From the NCBI GenBank assembly GCA_002293125.1, contig DBCR01000010.1, positions 1 through 24,196 on the forward strand: a stretch of 24,196 nt of DNA, given 5' to 3'. This document shows positions 6,580-13,722 of this stretch, one piece after another. The stretch is from Opitutia bacterium UBA953. Its GTDB lineage: Bacteria > Verrucomicrobiota > Verrucomicrobiia > Opitutales > UBA953. Numbering within the stretch: position 1 is the stretch's first letter; each line of letters opens with the position of its first letter. A program made the translations under genes and the position numbers. The notes under the pieces are model-generated. The model was not told the DNA's origin. It searched no databases and saw nothing but the letters and a program-made list of their open reading frames with translations.

Positions 6580-6942
6580 ATGCGTCTCCCGCGGGAGCGT
6601 CGAATTCGCGCCTCGGCCGAGTTCAGCCGCCTCCGCCAAGAAGGCTCGCGACTCGATTGCGGGCCTTTTCTTTTGAACTTTCGCCTGACGGGCGAAAAGG
6701 GTCCGGCCCGTTTCGCCGTCATCGCTGCCAAGAAGAATCTTCCCCAGGCGGTGAATCGTAACCGAGCGAAACGCCTAGCTCGTGAACTCTTCCGGACGGA
6801 CGAAGCCGCCTTCCCGCCTGGCTGGGAGGTCGTGCTGGTCATCCGATCCGGTATGGTGAAGCGCTCGCTAGCCGAGCTCCGCAAACTCTATGCCGCGGCG
6901 GCGGTCCGCATCCTGGCTTCCAAGCCCGGTCCGGCCGCATGA
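6580..6942 (+). CDS. rnpA: Ribonuclease P protein component
   Basis: The 120-residue basic protein has the RNase P signature VNRNRAKRLAREL, with the RNR box at about 60-62, preceded by RFAVIAAKKNLPQAV, and the N-terminal RLPRERRIRASAEFSRLRQEG block. It binds the RNase P RNA and pre-tRNA 5' leader and helps cleave tRNA precursors. It starts 6 bases after rpmH, and its TGA overlaps the yidD ATG in an ATGA junction, so the three genes form an operon. The RNase P RNA gene (rnpB) is not in the window. Confidence 0.96.
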   Translation: MRLPRERRIRASAEFSRLRQEGSRLDCGPFLLNFRLTGEKGPARFAVIAAKKNLPQAVNRNRAKRLARELFRTDEAAFPPGWEVVLVIRSGMVKRSLAELRKLYAAAAVRILASKPGPAA

Positions 6943-7190
6943 GCGAACCACGCCCATCCCTCTTGGCGAGCTTGGCCTTGGGCTTCGTCCGTTTCTATCA
7001 GCGTTTCCTTTCCAAGCCTCTGCACCTGATCCCGGGTTCTGGGTGCCGCTATCATCCGACTTGCTCCTGCTACACCGCCACGGCCCTCGGGCGTTTTGGT
7101 TTCTTTAAGGGAGGTTGGATGGGCTTGCGCCGGATATGCCGCTGTCATCCTTGGGGTGGCTCGGGCGTCGACGAAGTGCCGGAACGGTGA
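6939..7190 (+). CDS. yidD: YidD membrane-protein insertion efficiency factor
   Basis: This 83-residue protein has the YidD core: RFYQRFLSKPLH, then SGCRYHPTCSCYTATAL with its conserved cysteines, KGGWMGLRRICRCHPWGGSG, and an acidic end DEVPER. YidD is a small membrane-associated protein that aids YidC-dependent insertion of inner-membrane proteins. It overlaps rnpA by 4 bases. In many bacteria yidC follows directly; here the next gene encodes a membrane phosphotransferase-like protein instead. Confidence 0.96.
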   Translation: MSEPRPSLLASLALGFVRFYQRFLSKPLHLIPGSGCRYHPTCSCYTATALGRFGFFKGGWMGLRRICRCHPWGGSGVDEVPER

Positions 7191-7252
7191 AGCCCCGAGG
7201 TGTCCGTTTAATTGGCTCGCCCTGTGCTGGCGATTTTCCGACTAATCACCCT

Positions 7253-9286
7253 GTGAAATCGCTGTTCTTGAAGGTCCTGGGTTCGCGGCAGGGAGGCACG
7301 TTGCTCCTAGCCACCAGTTACGTCCTTCTCGGCACGCTCCTGCGCCTCGGCTTGCTCGTCGCTTCGGTCGGCGGCGTCTCCTGGGGCTTGCCGACCTTTG
7401 CGGCCTTATTCGTTGGCCTGTTATTCGACCTTCTCATGGCGTGGTTCCTGACCTTGCCGCTGGGCCTGCTGAGCACCGTGTGGCCGGCATCCTGGTCCGC
7501 CTCCCGCTGGCTGCGTCACCCATTACGCGGGGCCTGGCTCTTCGGCGCGTTCCTTTTCGCGTTCTGGAAAAGCTCCGAGATCCTCTTTTGGGAGGAGTTC
7601 GGCGTCCGCTTCAACTTCATCGCGGTGGACTACCTCGTCTACACGACCGAGGTGGTGAAGAATATCAAGGAGTCCTATAACCTGCCGCTGATCATCGGCA
7701 TCGTGCTGGCGGTCGCGGTGGGGCTGTTCCTGCTATGGAGCCGCCTGGGCTTCGTCCGCCGCTGGGATGAAGGCGCCGCCGCCGACATCACGCCGCGCTG
7801 GCGCAACTTCGTGGCGCTGCTCGCGCCTTTACTCGCGGTCCTGCTCGTCGCCTATTTCGTCGGTCGCCAAGACCTCAAGGACGTCACGACCGCCCATACG
7901 TCCGTCGCCGAACGCCTCACGGCTGGTCTCCGCCACATGGGTGAGCCGCAACCGGGCTGGGACAATAGCTACGACACCGAGCTCGCGAAGAACGGCGAGT
8001 ACGCCTTCCTGGCGGCCTTCTGGGCCAATCAGTTGGAATGGAAGCGCTTCTATCCGTCGCGCCCCGACGCGGTCGCGCAGCTTCGCACGACGCTCCTCGC
8101 GCAAGGCGGAGCGCCGGCCAGCGCCGACCTCAACGATATCACCCGCCGCATCCAGCCCGCCACGCCCGCCCGCCGTCTCAATGTGATCCAGATCACGATC
8201 GAAAGCCTGAGCGCTGAATTCGTGGGCTGCTACGGTTCGCCAGACTATGCCGCGAAGAACCTGACGCCCAACCTCGACCGCATCTCCCGCGAGTCTCTTT
8301 GGTTCTCCCGTTGCTACGCCGGCGGCACGCGCACGGTGCGTGGCATGGAGGCGCTCTCGCTGTCGATTCCGCCGATTCCGGGACAGTCGGTCCTGCGCCG
8401 CAAGGGCTGCGAAAATCTCACGACCCTCGGTTCCGTCCTCCGCACGCAGGGTTACGACACCGCCTTCATCTACGGCGGCGACGGCTTTTTCGACAACATG
8501 AATTACTTCTTCGGGGCCAACGGCTACCGGGTGGTGGATCTTCCCCGACAGGAGGCCGCCGGTAAGAAGCCGACCTTCGCCAACGCCTGGGGTGCCTGCG
8601 ATGAGGACGCCTTCGCCTGGTCGATCGAGGAAGCCGACAAGGCGCATGCGGCCGGTAAGCCCTTCCATCACTTCGTGATGACGACTTCGAACCACCGCCC
8701 CTATACGTGGCCGGCGGGCAAGATTGACCCGAAGCTCATCAATCGCGAGGGCGGGGTGGCTTATACGGATTACGCGATCGGCGCATTCCTCAAGGCCGCG
8801 CAGGACAAGCCTTGGTTCAAGGACACGGTCTTCGTCATCGTGTCCGACCATTGCGCCTCGGTCGCCGGTAAGCGTGAACTCGAGATCCGGAAATACGAGA
8901 TCCCGCTCTTCATCTGGTCTCCCGGCAATATCGCCCCACGTAAGTTCGATACGATGATGAGCCAGATCGATGCCGCGCCCACGGTGCTCGGACTCCTCGG
9001 TACGAACTACCTTTCCCGCTTCGTCGGCAGCGATGCGCTCAGCCCGAATTTCCGTCCTCGCGCTTTCATCAGCAATTACCAGAAGGTCGCCGTGCTGCGC
9101 CCGGATGGCTTGCTGACGGTGCTCAAGCCCGTGCGCCAGTCGGTGCAATATCAGGCCGATCTCGCCACGGGTGCGCTGACCCCGGTGGCTTCACCGGATG
9201 CCGCCGCGGTGGATGAGGCGATTATCCACTACCAAGGTACCGACGACCTCTTCAATCATGGCGGACTCCAAAATCCCGTACGTTAA
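7253..9286 (+). CDS. Membrane-anchored LtaS/MdoB-like phosphotransferase (alkaline phosphatase superfamily, sulfatase fold)
   Basis: I choose GTG 7253 (VKSLFLKV), giving 677 residues; a longer frame to 7115 would run through yidD. The first 220 or so residues hold about five hydrophobic segments. The outer domain starts with LNVIQITIESLSAEFVGCYG near 309, carrying the metal-binding Glu, then GTRTVRGMEAL with the likely catalytic Thr near 361, and SDHCAS with Asp532 and His533. This is the layout of LtaS and of MdoB/OpgB-type enzymes, which move phosphoglycerol or related phospho-groups from lipids to glycans outside the inner membrane. In a Gram-negative host an MdoB-like or LPS/glycan-modifying role is likelier than lipoteichoic acid synthesis. 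It overlaps the PAP2 gene by 29 bases. Confidence 0.85.
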   Translation: MKSLFLKVLGSRQGGTLLLATSYVLLGTLLRLGLLVASVGGVSWGLPTFAALFVGLLFDLLMAWFLTLPLGLLSTVWPASWSASRWLRHPLRGAWLFGAFLFAFWKSSEILFWEEFGVRFNFIAVDYLVYTTEVVKNIKESYNLPLIIGIVLAVAVGLFLLWSRLGFVRRWDEGAAADITPRWRNFVALLAPLLAVLLVAYFVGRQDLKDVTTAHTSVAERLTAGLRHMGEPQPGWDNSYDTELAKNGEYAFLAAFWANQLEWKRFYPSRPDAVAQLRTTLLAQGGAPASADLNDITRRIQPATPARRLNVIQITIESLSAEFVGCYGSPDYAAKNLTPNLDRISRESLWFSRCYAGGTRTVRGMEALSLSIPPIPGQSVLRRKGCENLTTLGSVLRTQGYDTAFIYGGDGFFDNMNYFFGANGYRVVDLPRQEAAGKKPTFANAWGACDEDAFAWSIEEADKAHAAGKPFHHFVMTTSNHRPYTWPAGKIDPKLINREGGVAYTDYAIGAFLKAAQDKPWFKDTVFVIVSDHCASVAGKRELEIRKYEIPLFIWSPGNIAPRKFDTMMSQIDAAPTVLGLLGTNYLSRFVGSDALSPNFRPRAFISNYQKVAVLRPDGLLTVLKPVRQSVQYQADLATGALTPVASPDAAAVDEAIIHYQGTDDLFNHGGLQNPVR

Positions 9287-9971
9287 CCGCCCCTCGGTGG
9301 CCCTTCCGGCGCTTGTCCTCGCGGGTATCATCGGCTTCTTCGGTTTCCATGGGACCGGTGGAGAGTGGCTCGACTTCCAAGTCCAGTCTTGGTTCTGGAA
9401 CGGGAGCGATTGGCTGATTCCGAAGGATGCAGGCTGGTTCCATCGCCTCGCCTATGACGGACCGAAGGTGGGGCTCATTTTATTCGCGGTCGGGTTGCTC
9501 TGGGCGATCGCTTTCCCCGCGCTCTCACCGTCATGGCTGGGACGCCGCCGTGCGGTCTTCCTTTTCGTCTCGATGGCGGTAATCGCCCTCACGTGCACGC
9601 AGTTGCGTGATGTCACGCAGATGGCCACTCCCAGGGCCCTGAAGGTCTACGGGGCCGTCGCGCCGAACGCGTGGGAGCACCTCCTTTTATTCGACGCCAA
9701 GCCGGTGGGTTATCCCAGCAATGCCTTTCCCGCTGGCCACGCCAGCGGAGGCTTCGCCTTGCTGTCCTTGGCTTTCGCTTGGGGGACGCCCTCCGCGCGT
9801 CTGCGGGGAGTGCTCATCGGCTGCCTCTACGGCGGCGCGATGGGACTATACCAAATCGCCCGCGGTGAACATTTCCTTTCTCACACGTTGGCGACAGCCG
9901 TGCTCGCCTGGCTGATCGCCGCCTGCCTCGCCCGTTGGCTGAAGCCTGACGAGATCAGTTCGACCAGTTGA
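9258..9971 (+). CDS. PAP2-family membrane phosphatase (lipid phosphatase-like)
   Basis: The ATG at 9258 (MADSKIPYVN) gives 237 residues; it lies within the end of the preceding gene, a 29-base overlap. Several hydrophobic segments surround FPAGHASGG (the PSGH-type motif, here PAGH) and ARGEHFLSH (the SR..H motif region, with a His where many relatives have Asp). PAP2 enzymes remove phosphate from lipids such as phosphatidic acid, undecaprenyl pyrophosphate or lipid A. Coupling with an MdoB/LtaS-like enzyme suggests a joint job in envelope lipid or glycan phosphate turnover, an inference. The final 17 bases overlap the end of the convergent pseudopilin gene. Confidence 0.83.
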   Translation: MADSKIPYVNRPSVALPALVLAGIIGFFGFHGTGGEWLDFQVQSWFWNGSDWLIPKDAGWFHRLAYDGPKVGLILFAVGLLWAIAFPALSPSWLGRRRAVFLFVSMAVIALTCTQLRDVTQMATPRALKVYGAVAPNAWEHLLLFDAKPVGYPSNAFPAGHASGGFALLSLAFAWGTPSARLRGVLIGCLYGGAMGLYQIARGEHFLSHTLATAVLAWLIAACLARWLKPDEISSTS

Positions 9972-10695
9972 CGAGGTTATCCGCGCGGAATGGGCCGGTG
10001 GTGCCGCCGTTCTCGTCGAAATAAGTCGCTGGCACGATGCCCGAATTCTTCATGTTCAAGATACCGGCAGGAACCGGGTCCCAGTATTCGCCGAGAGCGA
10101 GGATCTCGCCTTCGCTCGGGGCATCCACGTAGTTGGCGGAGGCGCAGACAAAGAGGAAATTAGGCGACTTCCAATCGAGGTATTTTCCAGCGGTTAAGAC
10201 GCGGTAGCGGTAGTCGTAAGGATTGCCCCAGGCGTCCACGAATTCGCTGCAGGCAGGGTTATTGCCCTTCCAGTCCTCGGCCCCGAGCTTGGAGTTATCG
10301 TTGGTGTTGACCTCACCTAGGTTGAGGAAGCTGCGTTTCTGGCGGCCAGCACTACCAGTCGGGAGGGAGGTATCGTCGTAGTTGAGCAACGTCGGTAGCC
10401 CGCCGGGGGTCGTCGTGCGGATCAGGCGACGCCCGATGAGCTGGTCGAGCAGGTCGCGGCGGAAACGCTCATCGGTGCCGGTAGGGCTGCAAGGGAAGTC
10501 GCCGTAGATCTTGCGGTAGCTCTGGCAGGCCATGGCGATGGCTTGAATGTCGCCACGGGACTTGGACTTGTTGCGGCTGCTGTTGGCGGCGCGGAACAGG
10601 CCGAAGGTGATGGCCGACAGCAGGCCGATGATGCCGATGACGACCAGCAGTTCGATGAGGGTGAAGCCGGAGCGGCGGGCGATGGGGTGACGCAT
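9955..10695 (-). CDS. Type II secretion-like pseudopilin (prepilin N-methylation motif)
   Basis: The 246-residue protein starts MRHPIARRSG followed by FTLIELLVVIGIIGLLSAI, the classic type III prepilin signal: cleavage after Gly10, methylation of Phe11 and the conserved Glu at +5. After the hydrophobic helix come KSRGDIQAIAMACQSYRKIYGDFP, typical of GspG-like pseudopilins, then a variable domain rich in Asn and Gly. Free-standing pseudopilins of this type are abundant in Verrucomicrobiota and Planctomycetota. No secretion or pilus machinery gene is nearby. It begins 9 bases after the dUTPase stop and so is probably cotranscribed with it. Exact substrate or assembly partner is unknown. Confidence 0.87.
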   Translation of the reverse strand: MRHPIARRSGFTLIELLVVIGIIGLLSAITFGLFRAANSSRNKSKSRGDIQAIAMACQSYRKIYGDFPCSPTGTDERFRRDLLDQLIGRRLIRTTTPGGLPTLLNYDDTSLPTGSAGRQKRSFLNLGEVNTNDNSKLGAEDWKGNNPACSEFVDAWGNPYDYRYRVLTAGKYLDWKSPNFLFVCASANYVDAPSEGEILALGEYWDPVPAGILNMKNSGIVPATYFDENGGTTGPFRADNLVNWSN

Positions 10696-10704
10696 GGGGT
10701 GGGC

Positions 10705-11079
10705 TCAGATATGGCGGGAGTCGTTTTCGTCCTTCTTGACGTAGCCGGAATCCTGTCGCTGGTGGTTCACGGCATTCTTCTTCAAGTAGGCCTGATAGAC
10801 GTCGTCTGCGGACATGCCGAGGACTTGGGCGATGGAGATGAGAAAGTGGAAGAGGTCGATGACCTCGACGCGGGCGTTCTGCTCGTCGAACTTCTGGTAT
10901 TTAGCCCACCACTTCCAGGGCACGGAGTCGGTCAGTTCAGCCATCTCCTGCTGCATGGCGCGGAGGTAGTTGAGGACCCATTTGATCTTTTCTTCCTCGG
11001 TCATGCCGGCGGTTTCGACGCCGATGCGCTTGTTGAGCGCCTGTTGCATCAGGAAGATTTCTTCGAGCTTGTCGGACAT
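10705..11079 (-). CDS. Dimeric all-alpha dUTPase-like NTP pyrophosphohydrolase
   Basis: The ATG at 11077-11079 (MSDKLEEIF) gives 124 residues. An all-alpha pyrophosphatase pattern is visible: Glu45 and Glu48 in MQQEMAEL, a Trp-rich stretch PWKWWAKYQ, Glu72 and Asp75 in RVEVIDLFHFL, then KKNAVNHQRQDSGY, which matches dimeric dUTPases (MazG/HisE superfamily). The acidic residues bind magnesium and the pyrophosphate. The enzyme would hydrolyse dUTP to dUMP, keeping uracil out of DNA and feeding dTMP synthesis. A longer start at 11115 is possible. It is divergent from the U32 gene. Confidence 0.8.
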   Translation of the reverse strand: MSDKLEEIFLMQQALNKRIGVETAGMTEEEKIKWVLNYLRAMQQEMAELTDSVPWKWWAKYQKFDEQNARVEVIDLFHFLISIAQVLGMSADDVYQAYLKKNAVNHQRQDSGYVKKDENDSRHI

Positions 11080-11193
11080 GGGTTCAATTAGGGAGGCCCA
11101 GTCGCCCTGGGGCAATCCTGGAAGCGCCGCCGGGGCGGCCAGGGGGCTTAATTGCTCTTTGCAGGGAAGGGCTTACTGTGCCTACCTGTCCTC

Positions 11194-13722
11194 GTGTCCG
11201 CCACCAGTCTCATTGCTCCCCTCCGCAAGCCGGAAGTCCTCGCCCCGGCCGGGGAGTGGGATTGCGTCCGCGCGGCGGTCGAGAACGGCGCCGACGCCGT
11301 CTTCTTCGGCGTGGGTCGTTTCAATGCTCGCGTCCGGGCCAAGAATTTCGAGGAGTCCGACCTGCCGGAACTGATGGCTTATCTGCATGGCCGCGGGGTC
11401 AAAGGGTACGTGACCTTCAATACGCTGATCTTCCCGGACGAGCTCGCCGAAGCCGCCCGCACGCTCCGCTCGATCATCGCCGCCGGCGTCGACGCTGCCA
11501 TCGTCCAGGACCCCGGCATCTGCCGCCTCATCCGCCGCATTTCGCCCGACTTCCCGATCCACGCTTCGACGCAGATGACGGTGACCAGCGCGGCCGGCGT
11601 CGACTACGCCCGCGGCCTGGGCGCCTCGCTCGCCGTCCTTGGTCGCGAGGTTTCGATTCCGGAGATGCAGAAGATGCAGACGGAGCAGGCCGCTAAGGGC
11701 GCTCCGCTCGATCTCGAGGTCTTCGTCCACGGCGCCCTCTGCGTCGCCTACTCCGGCCAGTGCCTGACGAGTGAATCGCTTGGCGGTCGTTCGGCCAATC
11801 GCGGCGAATGCGCCCAAGCCTGCCGCCTTCCCTATGAGCTCGTGGTCGACGGAGTGGTGCGCAACCTCGGTGATAAGGCCTACCTGCTTTCCCCGCAGGA
11901 CCTGGCAGGCATCGAGGTGGTCCCCGACCTCATCCGCGCCGGTATCCGTTCGCTGAAGATCGAAGGTCGCCTGAAGTCCCCGGAATATGTCGCCGCCATC
12001 ACGAAGGCCTACCGTCGTGCGGTCGACGCTGCCTGGGATGCTTTCGCGAAGGGTGCCGACGCCGATCGCGCTGCCTTGCAGGTCCGCCAAGAAGAGGACT
12101 ATGCGATGCAGATGACCTTTTCGCGCGGCCTGTACCCGGGCTGGCTCCGCGGCATCGACAACCAGCAACTCGTCCATGCCCGTTTCGGGAAGAAGCGCGG
12201 TGCCTACCTCGGCACGGTCGTCGACGTCGGCACCAACGGCGTGACGATGCGCCTCGAAGGCCCCCTTAAGCCGGGCGATGGCGTGGTCTTTGACCAAGGC
12301 AAGCCAGCCGAACGGGAGCAGGGCGGCTTCGTCCACGGACTCGAGCCCGCCCGCGGCGGCTTGACGTTCATCCGCTTCGGCCGTGAAGACGTGGATTGGT
12401 CGCAGGTGAAGACCGGCGCCATCCTCTGGAAGACCAAGGACCAAGAACTCGACAAGCGACTCCATGATTCCTGGGATCGCGAGAAGGCCAATTATCGCCG
12501 CCCATTGCACGCCAAGGTCATCGGCCGCCTCGGCCAGCCGCTACGTGTCGAATTCAATGACGGCGAGGGACACGTCGTCGCCGGCGAGACCGCGATGCCT
12601 TGTGCCGCGGCGGAAAAGCGCCCGATGGACGTCACCACTTTACGCGACCAGCTCGGTCGCCTTGGCGACACGGGCTTCGAGATGGGCGAATTGCAGGCCG
12701 ACCTCGAAGGCGCGCTCATCATCCCCGTCAGCGAACTGAACCGTCTCCGCCGCGACCTGTCCGAACAGATTTCCAAGCTCCGCAGCCTGCCTCTGCGCTG
12801 GACGCTCCTGCCTTTCGAGGAGTCGGCCACCAAGGTCGCTCCCTTCGAGCCGAAGCGCCCGGGCGAAGCCGAGATCATCGTCGTCATTCGCGAACCCGAG
12901 CAGCTGGATCCCGCCCTCGCGAGCGGCGCCCGCGTCATCTACGCCGAGTACGAGGACCCGAAGAAGTTCCGGGCTGCCGTCGCCCGCGTCCGGGCTTACG
13001 AGCAGGAAGCCGGTCGTAAGGTCGAGTTCTGGGCCATGGGCCCGCGCATCCATAAGCAGGGCGAAGCCCGCATCAGCGAAATCGTCCTCTCTTGCGAAGC
13101 CGACGGCTACCTGGTGCGTAATCACGAGGATCTCCGCGCCTTCAAGGGCAAGCGACTGCGCGCCGATTTCTCTCTCAATGTCGCCAACGGACTCACCGCC
13201 GAGTGGCTCATGCGTGAGCACGCCCTCGAGGGGTTGACGGTCTCCTATGACCTCAATTCGGAGCAGGTCACGGCCTTATTCCAATCCGCTCCGCCGGAGT
13301 GGTTTGAGGTCACGGTCCATCAGCACATGCCGATGTTCCATATGGAGCACTGCGTCTTCTGTGCCTTCCTCTCCAAGGGCAAGGATTACCGTGATTGTGG
13401 CCGCCCCTGCGAGACGCACCGCGTCAAGCTGCGTGATCGCGTCGGTGCCGAGCACATCCTCAAGGCCGACGCCGGCTGCCGCAACACGCTCTTCAATTCG
13501 CGGGCCCAGACCGGGGCTGAATACGTCACGCAGCTGCTGGCCCTCGGCGTCCGCCGCTTCCGCGTCGAGTTCGTCGACGAGGATGCTTCCACCGTCACGC
13601 GCACGCTCGAGAAATATCATGCCCTGCTCAAGGGGGACCTCGATGGCACCGCGCTCTGGAATGACCTCAAGGTCCTCAACCAGCTCGGCGTCACGCGCGG
13701 GACGATGCGGGTGAAGCTCTGA
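11194..13722 (+). CDS. Long U32-family protein (RlhA/TrhP/UbiU-like) with two U32 modules
   Basis: I choose GTG 11194, giving 842 residues; a TTG at 11152 is the alternative. The N-terminal module starts KPEVLAPAG, carries GADAVFFG and HASTQMTV, and contains the U32 signature EVFVHGALCVAYSGQC with Cys183, 190, 206 and 210. A middle domain follows. Residues about 560-835 look like a second barrel half (LRADFSLNVANG) with Cys720, 723, 735 and 739. Despite the peptidase name, studied U32 proteins are iron-sulfur hydroxylases of 23S rRNA, tRNA uridine or ubiquinone precursors. An RNA-hydroxylation role is likely, but the substrate is open. Its stop codon abuts that of recD2. Confidence 0.85.
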   Translation: MSATSLIAPLRKPEVLAPAGEWDCVRAAVENGADAVFFGVGRFNARVRAKNFEESDLPELMAYLHGRGVKGYVTFNTLIFPDELAEAARTLRSIIAAGVDAAIVQDPGICRLIRRISPDFPIHASTQMTVTSAAGVDYARGLGASLAVLGREVSIPEMQKMQTEQAAKGAPLDLEVFVHGALCVAYSGQCLTSESLGGRSANRGECAQACRLPYELVVDGVVRNLGDKAYLLSPQDLAGIEVVPDLIRAGIRSLKIEGRLKSPEYVAAITKAYRRAVDAAWDAFAKGADADRAALQVRQEEDYAMQMTFSRGLYPGWLRGIDNQQLVHARFGKKRGAYLGTVVDVGTNGVTMRLEGPLKPGDGVVFDQGKPAEREQGGFVHGLEPARGGLTFIRFGREDVDWSQVKTGAILWKTKDQELDKRLHDSWDREKANYRRPLHAKVIGRLGQPLRVEFNDGEGHVVAGETAMPCAAAEKRPMDVTTLRDQLGRLGDTGFEMGELQADLEGALIIPVSELNRLRRDLSEQISKLRSLPLRWTLLPFEESATKVAPFEPKRPGEAEIIVVIREPEQLDPALASGARVIYAEYEDPKKFRAAVARVRAYEQEAGRKVEFWAMGPRIHKQGEARISEIVLSCEADGYLVRNHEDLRAFKGKRLRADFSLNVANGLTAEWLMREHALEGLTVSYDLNSEQVTALFQSAPPEWFEVTVHQHMPMFHMEHCVFCAFLSKGKDYRDCGRPCETHRVKLRDRVGAEHILKADAGCRNTLFNSRAQTGAEYVTQLLALGVRRFRVEFVDEDASTVTRTLEKYHALLKGDLDGTALWNDLKVLNQLGVTRGTMRVKL

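Noticed and set aside
7115..7252. N-terminal extension of the LtaS/MdoB-like protein into yidD
   Set aside because: The extra residues overlap yidD and lack membrane-protein character; the hydrophobic N-terminus starts right after GTG 7253.
7829..9148. Long minus-strand frame opposite the LtaS/MdoB-like gene
   Set aside because: Composition is Arg/Gly/Glu-rich with no motif, and the plus-strand gene has clear catalytic residues, so it is a shadow frame.
9222..9230. TTATCCACT, one base from a DnaA box, near rpmH
   Set aside because: It is single, lies inside a coding region, and has no AT-rich stretch or dnaA beside it. The rpmH group alone does not prove an origin.
11182..12510. Long minus-strand frame opposite the U32 gene
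   Set aside because: Antisense to a conserved protein with an exact U32 signature; no motif of its own.
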